Assembly: GCA_038150465.1 (NCBI GenBank)
Contig: JAYOTP010000024.1
Coordinates: 1 to 35,613, forward strand
DNA from: RFXV01 sp038150465
GTDB lineage: Bacteria; Bacteroidota; Bacteroidia; Flavobacteriales; Schleiferiaceae
Reading direction: 5' to 3'
Length of the DNA: 35,613 nucleotides
This document shows, one piece after another, positions 32,864 to 35,613 of the stretch (the first letter of the stretch is position 1; every line of letters starts with the position of its first letter). A model generated the notes under the pieces. That model ran no database searches, was not told the DNA's origin, and was given only the letters and a program-made list of their open reading frames with translations. A program made the translations under genes and the position numbers.

Positions 32864-33028
32864 TCATCCCTTTTTGGTGTCATAGATTCTCTTGGCTCCG
32901 AAAGCCGCTCCAGCTGCAACAAGGAGTGCAATCCCAGGCAAGGGAGTTGGGTTGTTCGGATTGTCTGGTTGCGCCCTCAAGCACAAAGACGAGACAAGGA
33001 AAAGAGATACAAGAATGACTGATCTCAT
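32864..33028 (-). CDS. 54-residue protein with PID-CTERM-like tail
   Basis: Found by reading the minus strand after the T9SS gene. It has 54 codons plus TGA. Residues 1-19 form a signal peptide (MRSVILVSLFLVSSLCLRA). A short Pro/Asn linker (QPDNPNNPTPLP) follows, then GIALLVAAGAAFGAKRIYD and a basic end TKKG. The tail, a hydrophobic stretch with LLxAAGxxxGAKK-like spacing and then basic residues, resembles the PID-CTERM sorting signal of very short flavobacterial proteins associated with exosortase XrtF. The PID tripeptide itself is not intact (PLPG here). Its ATG overlaps the stop of the T9SS gene as ATGA (33025-33028). The function is unknown. Confidence 0.75.
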   Translation of the reverse strand: MRSVILVSLFLVSSLCLRAQPDNPNNPTPLPGIALLVAAGAAFGAKRIYDTKKG

Positions 33029-35151
33029 GGTACGAATATTTTAGATCGGAATTGGCCTTCGGGAGAGCTCAGAACAACAGAGTAGATCCCTGAACTGAAC
33101 TGCGAGAGATCGATCTCTTTATAGAGTTCCTCTGACTCGTTCAATACCGTGAAAAAGATGCGTCTTCCATTCAGGTCATATATCTCGCAATCCGTGGTCG
33201 GAATCGAACCTTCAGACTTGAGGTAAATGAGGCCGCCATTGGTTCCTGAGCCCACGATAATGGGATTTTGCTGGCTTTCAATTCTTTGGATGGCTTGTCT
33301 TATATGAAGCGTGAAACGGTATTCACCACTGCTTTGATGAACGAATTTGTAGGCCCTACTATTCAGGCGGTGCATTTTTTTCTCCAGTCGATCCTCTAAA
33401 ATGAACTCGTATTCATTTGTGAGCAATGCATCATTTAATTCTATGAAATAGGTTTTGTTATGGGTTCCAACGAATCTGAGCTGGAGTTGTTTGGATATTG
33501 TTGAAAGCGGTGAAAAGTCGAATGCATTTACCGCAAGTTCATCCGACCCGCTGACACTCATTAAACTCGGCGCAGGAAGCTGGTTGAGCCTCTTGAATGC
33601 ATCCCATTGTGCATCGTTGCCATCGCTCGTGTTGGCGATCATGGCAAAATGCGCATGATCTTTTATTTGAGGAACATCTTCCTTGTACGCTCTTAGTGAG
33701 AATTTATCCGCGATGACATTCTGATTTTTTAATAAGGCTGGAGTCTCAGCTACATCGCCATTGGCTGACATACTCATACTGCCAATATTCGGCGAGGCTC
33801 CAATGGCCCGAACCCAAAAAGCCTGCATGGGCGCTACAACTGGTGAAGTAAGATCCCCACCTGATTGGGCGTAAGTGAGATAGGTGCCGCTGGTTTTGTC
33901 ATAGACAGAAAAGGCATTGTTGACATTGGCTTTACTCAGAGAACTGAAGTCAAGCCCACAGGTAAATGGATTGGCTATCAAGTTCCAACCTTGATTTGGT
34001 CCGCCGGATCCAGGCTGGCGGGTAATGCTTACCGCTGTGCTCGTGTAAATGGAAGTTCCGCTCAATGAGATCACACTTTGGCTGCCGGTAACACCATTGG
34101 TGCCGACATAGACACAATAGCCCTGTCCGGCTGAATTTACTGTGGTGGATCCATCGCTCGCCCCCACTACATCCACCCAACTCTCCGTACTCTCATCCCA
34201 AGAAAATATGTTTCTGGTGCTCGCCCCCACCTGCGTATTCACCGTACCGAATGCATCCAATGTTCCATCCATTGGCATCGATAGGTTATACCAACCGGCA
34301 TTATTGACGTATTGCTCCAAAGTGTACGTTCCTGACCCGGTGACCGTTCCGTCAACCTTCAACTGAGCGTAGCCTGTAGCGTCCGAATTCATGGTGATGG
34401 ATCCGTTGTTGGAACAATAGTCATTCAATAAGACGTATGATCCTACACCAACACCGACGGAACCATTTTGACCAACAGAGAGCGAATCCAATGTGGTATT
34501 GGACGAGACGGAAACCGCATTATTTACAAATGCTTTGCTGCTTGGAACAATGCCTCCGAACCATGTAGAAGTGTTAGTCCAAGGGCCATCTTGGACGGAA
34601 AATCGCGTAGTTACAGATATGGCTACTTCACTGATCTGCACTGAGCCATTGTTTGCGGTAGCTTGGCCATACACTAGAATAGATAGCGTGTCGCCACTTA
34701 TCCCTGAGACAGTTAAGGAAGCGCTTGAATTCTTGCCAAAATTGGTGCCGAACGATATCAGTGCACCCGAATTGACTCGGTAATAAGCGGTAATCCCATC
34801 CGTTCCCGACGCCTTGGCATTGTTGCTTGCATCAACGCGCAGAGAGGCGGAGCTACCGCTAATGTATATTTTCGGGCTTGACCAGATAACATCTCCAGAC
34901 ACATCAGACCACTCAAGTGATTCAGAGTTTCCTGAAGCAACGACTTTGACGTAACCTGAGGCGCCCAGATTTGCCCCGTTTTGGTCAATGCTCCATGTGA
35001 CTCCTCCAAGGCCAGTACTTCCAGAGCCGATGCCCGCATCATTTTGATTGAGAAAATCTTCAGAGTAAACTGAAATTTGACCGTCCAGACGGAAAATGAT
35101 TCCTAAGAACAGCAGTGTAAAAATTTTCAGAGAGTTAAAAAACTTGTTCAT
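33025..35151 (-). CDS. Large T9SS-exported surface protein
   Basis: 708 residues. A signal peptide covers ~1-24 (MNKFFNSLKIFTLLFLGIIF). Residues ~25-290 are rich in Ser, Gly, Asn and Thr and beta-strand-like. The middle region has YNLSMPMDGTLDAFG and GWNLIANPF, the paired motifs common in flavobacterial surface proteins. The C-terminus carries a T9SS type A-like domain (CEIYDLNGRRIFF ... SQFSSGIYSVVLSS ... SKIFVP). It is exported and anchored or released at the surface; no enzymatic motif is seen. Base composition is more AT-rich than the housekeeping genes, which could point to a more recent origin. The downstream small PID-CTERM-like gene is translationally coupled. Confidence 0.85.
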   Translation of the reverse strand: MNKFFNSLKIFTLLFLGIIFRLDGQISVYSEDFLNQNDAGIGSGSTGLGGVTWSIDQNGANLGASGYVKVVASGNSESLEWSDVSGDVIWSSPKIYISGSSASLRVDASNNAKASGTDGITAYYRVNSGALISFGTNFGKNSSASLTVSGISGDTLSILVYGQATANNGSVQISEVAISVTTRFSVQDGPWTNTSTWFGGIVPSSKAFVNNAVSVSSNTTLDSLSVGQNGSVGVGVGSYVLLNDYCSNNGSITMNSDATGYAQLKVDGTVTGSGTYTLEQYVNNAGWYNLSMPMDGTLDAFGTVNTQVGASTRNIFSWDESTESWVDVVGASDGSTTVNSAGQGYCVYVGTNGVTGSQSVISLSGTSIYTSTAVSITRQPGSGGPNQGWNLIANPFTCGLDFSSLSKANVNNAFSVYDKTSGTYLTYAQSGGDLTSPVVAPMQAFWVRAIGASPNIGSMSMSANGDVAETPALLKNQNVIADKFSLRAYKEDVPQIKDHAHFAMIANTSDGNDAQWDAFKRLNQLPAPSLMSVSGSDELAVNAFDFSPLSTISKQLQLRFVGTHNKTYFIELNDALLTNEYEFILEDRLEKKMHRLNSRAYKFVHQSSGEYRFTLHIRQAIQRIESQQNPIIVGSGTNGGLIYLKSEGSIPTTDCEIYDLNGRRIFFTVLNESEELYKEIDLSQFSSGIYSVVLSSPEGQFRSKIFVP

Positions 35152-35501
35152 AATTCATGAATTTTGGTGAAAGTATAAAAATTATCCTACACGATGATTT
35201 TTTTTTTTACGTAAAATGTTGTTTTTGAATTATGTATGTGAAATACAATGAAAAAAGTAAGAATGTGCCTAAGAGTAAATAAATAAAATGAAAGAATCAG
35301 ATTACAATAAAATAGATAAATCCTAATTTCCTTGTGCTTTCCGACATCATAAACTGACATTAAAAGCTCATTTCCAGCCTATTTTGGCATCAAGTAGATT
35401 ATGAGGACAAAGGGTTTTAAAAAAAGATGTAGTAAGGGAACTACATGTTAATAGTTGGTCGAAAATAAATTGCTGTTCCAGCGAAATAAAGTAGTGACGA
35501 T
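35152..35501. other. AT-rich intergenic region
   Basis: About 350 bp, clearly AT-richer than the rest of the window. It contains an 11-T run (35198-35208) and a 12-bp perfect palindrome TTTTACGTAAAA (35205-35216). A weak TACTTTCA (35168-35175, minus) could be the -7 box of the T9SS gene. I see no convincing gene. Confidence 0.7.
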
Positions 35502-35612
35502 TTAATCCTTTCTCAATTCGGGCATGGAATTGAGGTGTCTCTCCATTCCGTACATTTGAAAAGATCCTCTGTTCAGAAAAAGATGCAGGTATTTACCCAA
35601 AGATCCGAGGTG
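35502..35612 (-). CDS. Possible 3' end of an unidentified gene (partial)
   Basis: Reading the minus strand from the right edge, one frame is open for 36 codons to TAA at 35502-35504. It includes KYLHLFLNRGSF and ends HLNSMPELRKD. The other two minus frames stop within 13 codons. I do not recognise the peptide. A perfect 8-bp inverted repeat (35512-35519 / 35527-35534) lies inside it. It could be a chance open frame. Confidence 0.3.
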   Translation of the reverse strand, partial: HLGSLGKYLHLFLNRGSFQMYGMERHLNSMPELRKD

Positions 35613-35613
35613 T

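Noticed and set aside
1..35613. CRISPR arrays, insertion sequences, prophage or a defence cluster
   Set aside because: No regularly spaced repeats, transposase or integrase motifs, terminal inverted repeats or known defence genes were seen on either strand.

Overview
The window reads as a chromosomal segment of a Bacteroidota bacterium, most likely a Flavobacteriia-type lineage with fairly GC-rich DNA. The evidence is: a short 287-residue RpoD-type primary sigma factor; at least three proteins with C-terminal Por/type IX secretion (T9SS) sorting domains; many TAnnTTTG-type -7 promoter elements; no conspicuous Shine-Dalgarno sites; and a tmRNA tag (GANNYALAA) of the Bacteroidota type. It looks like a draft or metagenome scaffold, because it holds one run of exactly 100 N. 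I did no database searches. Family calls come from motif recognition.

Layout. 1-1306 (-): 5' part of a BspA/DUF285-type surface protein that runs off the left edge. 1432-1827 (-): tmRNA gene with its terminator. 1868-5072 (+): a lysine/saccharopine dehydrogenase-like enzyme, then a secreted PNGase F-like protein. 5074-11231 (-): a housekeeping block of rpe, rpoD, pnp, rpsO, accD and fbaB. 11322-14057 (-): a large FG-GAP T9SS protein. 14187-18175 (+): a histidine kinase/response regulator pair and a SulP transporter split only by an assembly gap. 18208-23209 (+): pabB, tilS, a dsbD-like thiol-disulfide transporter and a YopX-like protein. 23226-28473 (-): a SpoU/TrmH methyltransferase, an NlpC/P60 hydrolase, a thiolase and pheT. 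28541-30493 (+): rlmD and a PyrR-like phosphoribosyltransferase. 30490-31005 (-): aroK. 31074-31354 (+): tRNA-Lys(UUU) and tRNA-Leu(GAG). 31389-32752 (+): an alpha/beta hydrolase coupled to a lipoprotein msrB. 32864-35151 (-): a T9SS surface protein coupled by an ATGA overlap to a 54-residue protein with a PID-CTERM-like tail. The last ~460 bp is AT-rich and nearly empty.

Most genes are housekeeping (translation, RNA decay, central carbon, fatty acid, folate and shikimate metabolism). The accessory part is the set of exported proteins. Three observations stand out. First, a -7 element ends just 4-5 nt before the start codon of at least six genes, which implies leaderless or near-leaderless mRNAs. 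Second, the tiny PID-CTERM-like gene is overlapped by and coupled to a T9SS cargo gene. Third, the gap in the SulP gene is an unmerged 55-bp contig overlap; closing it restores an intact gene.
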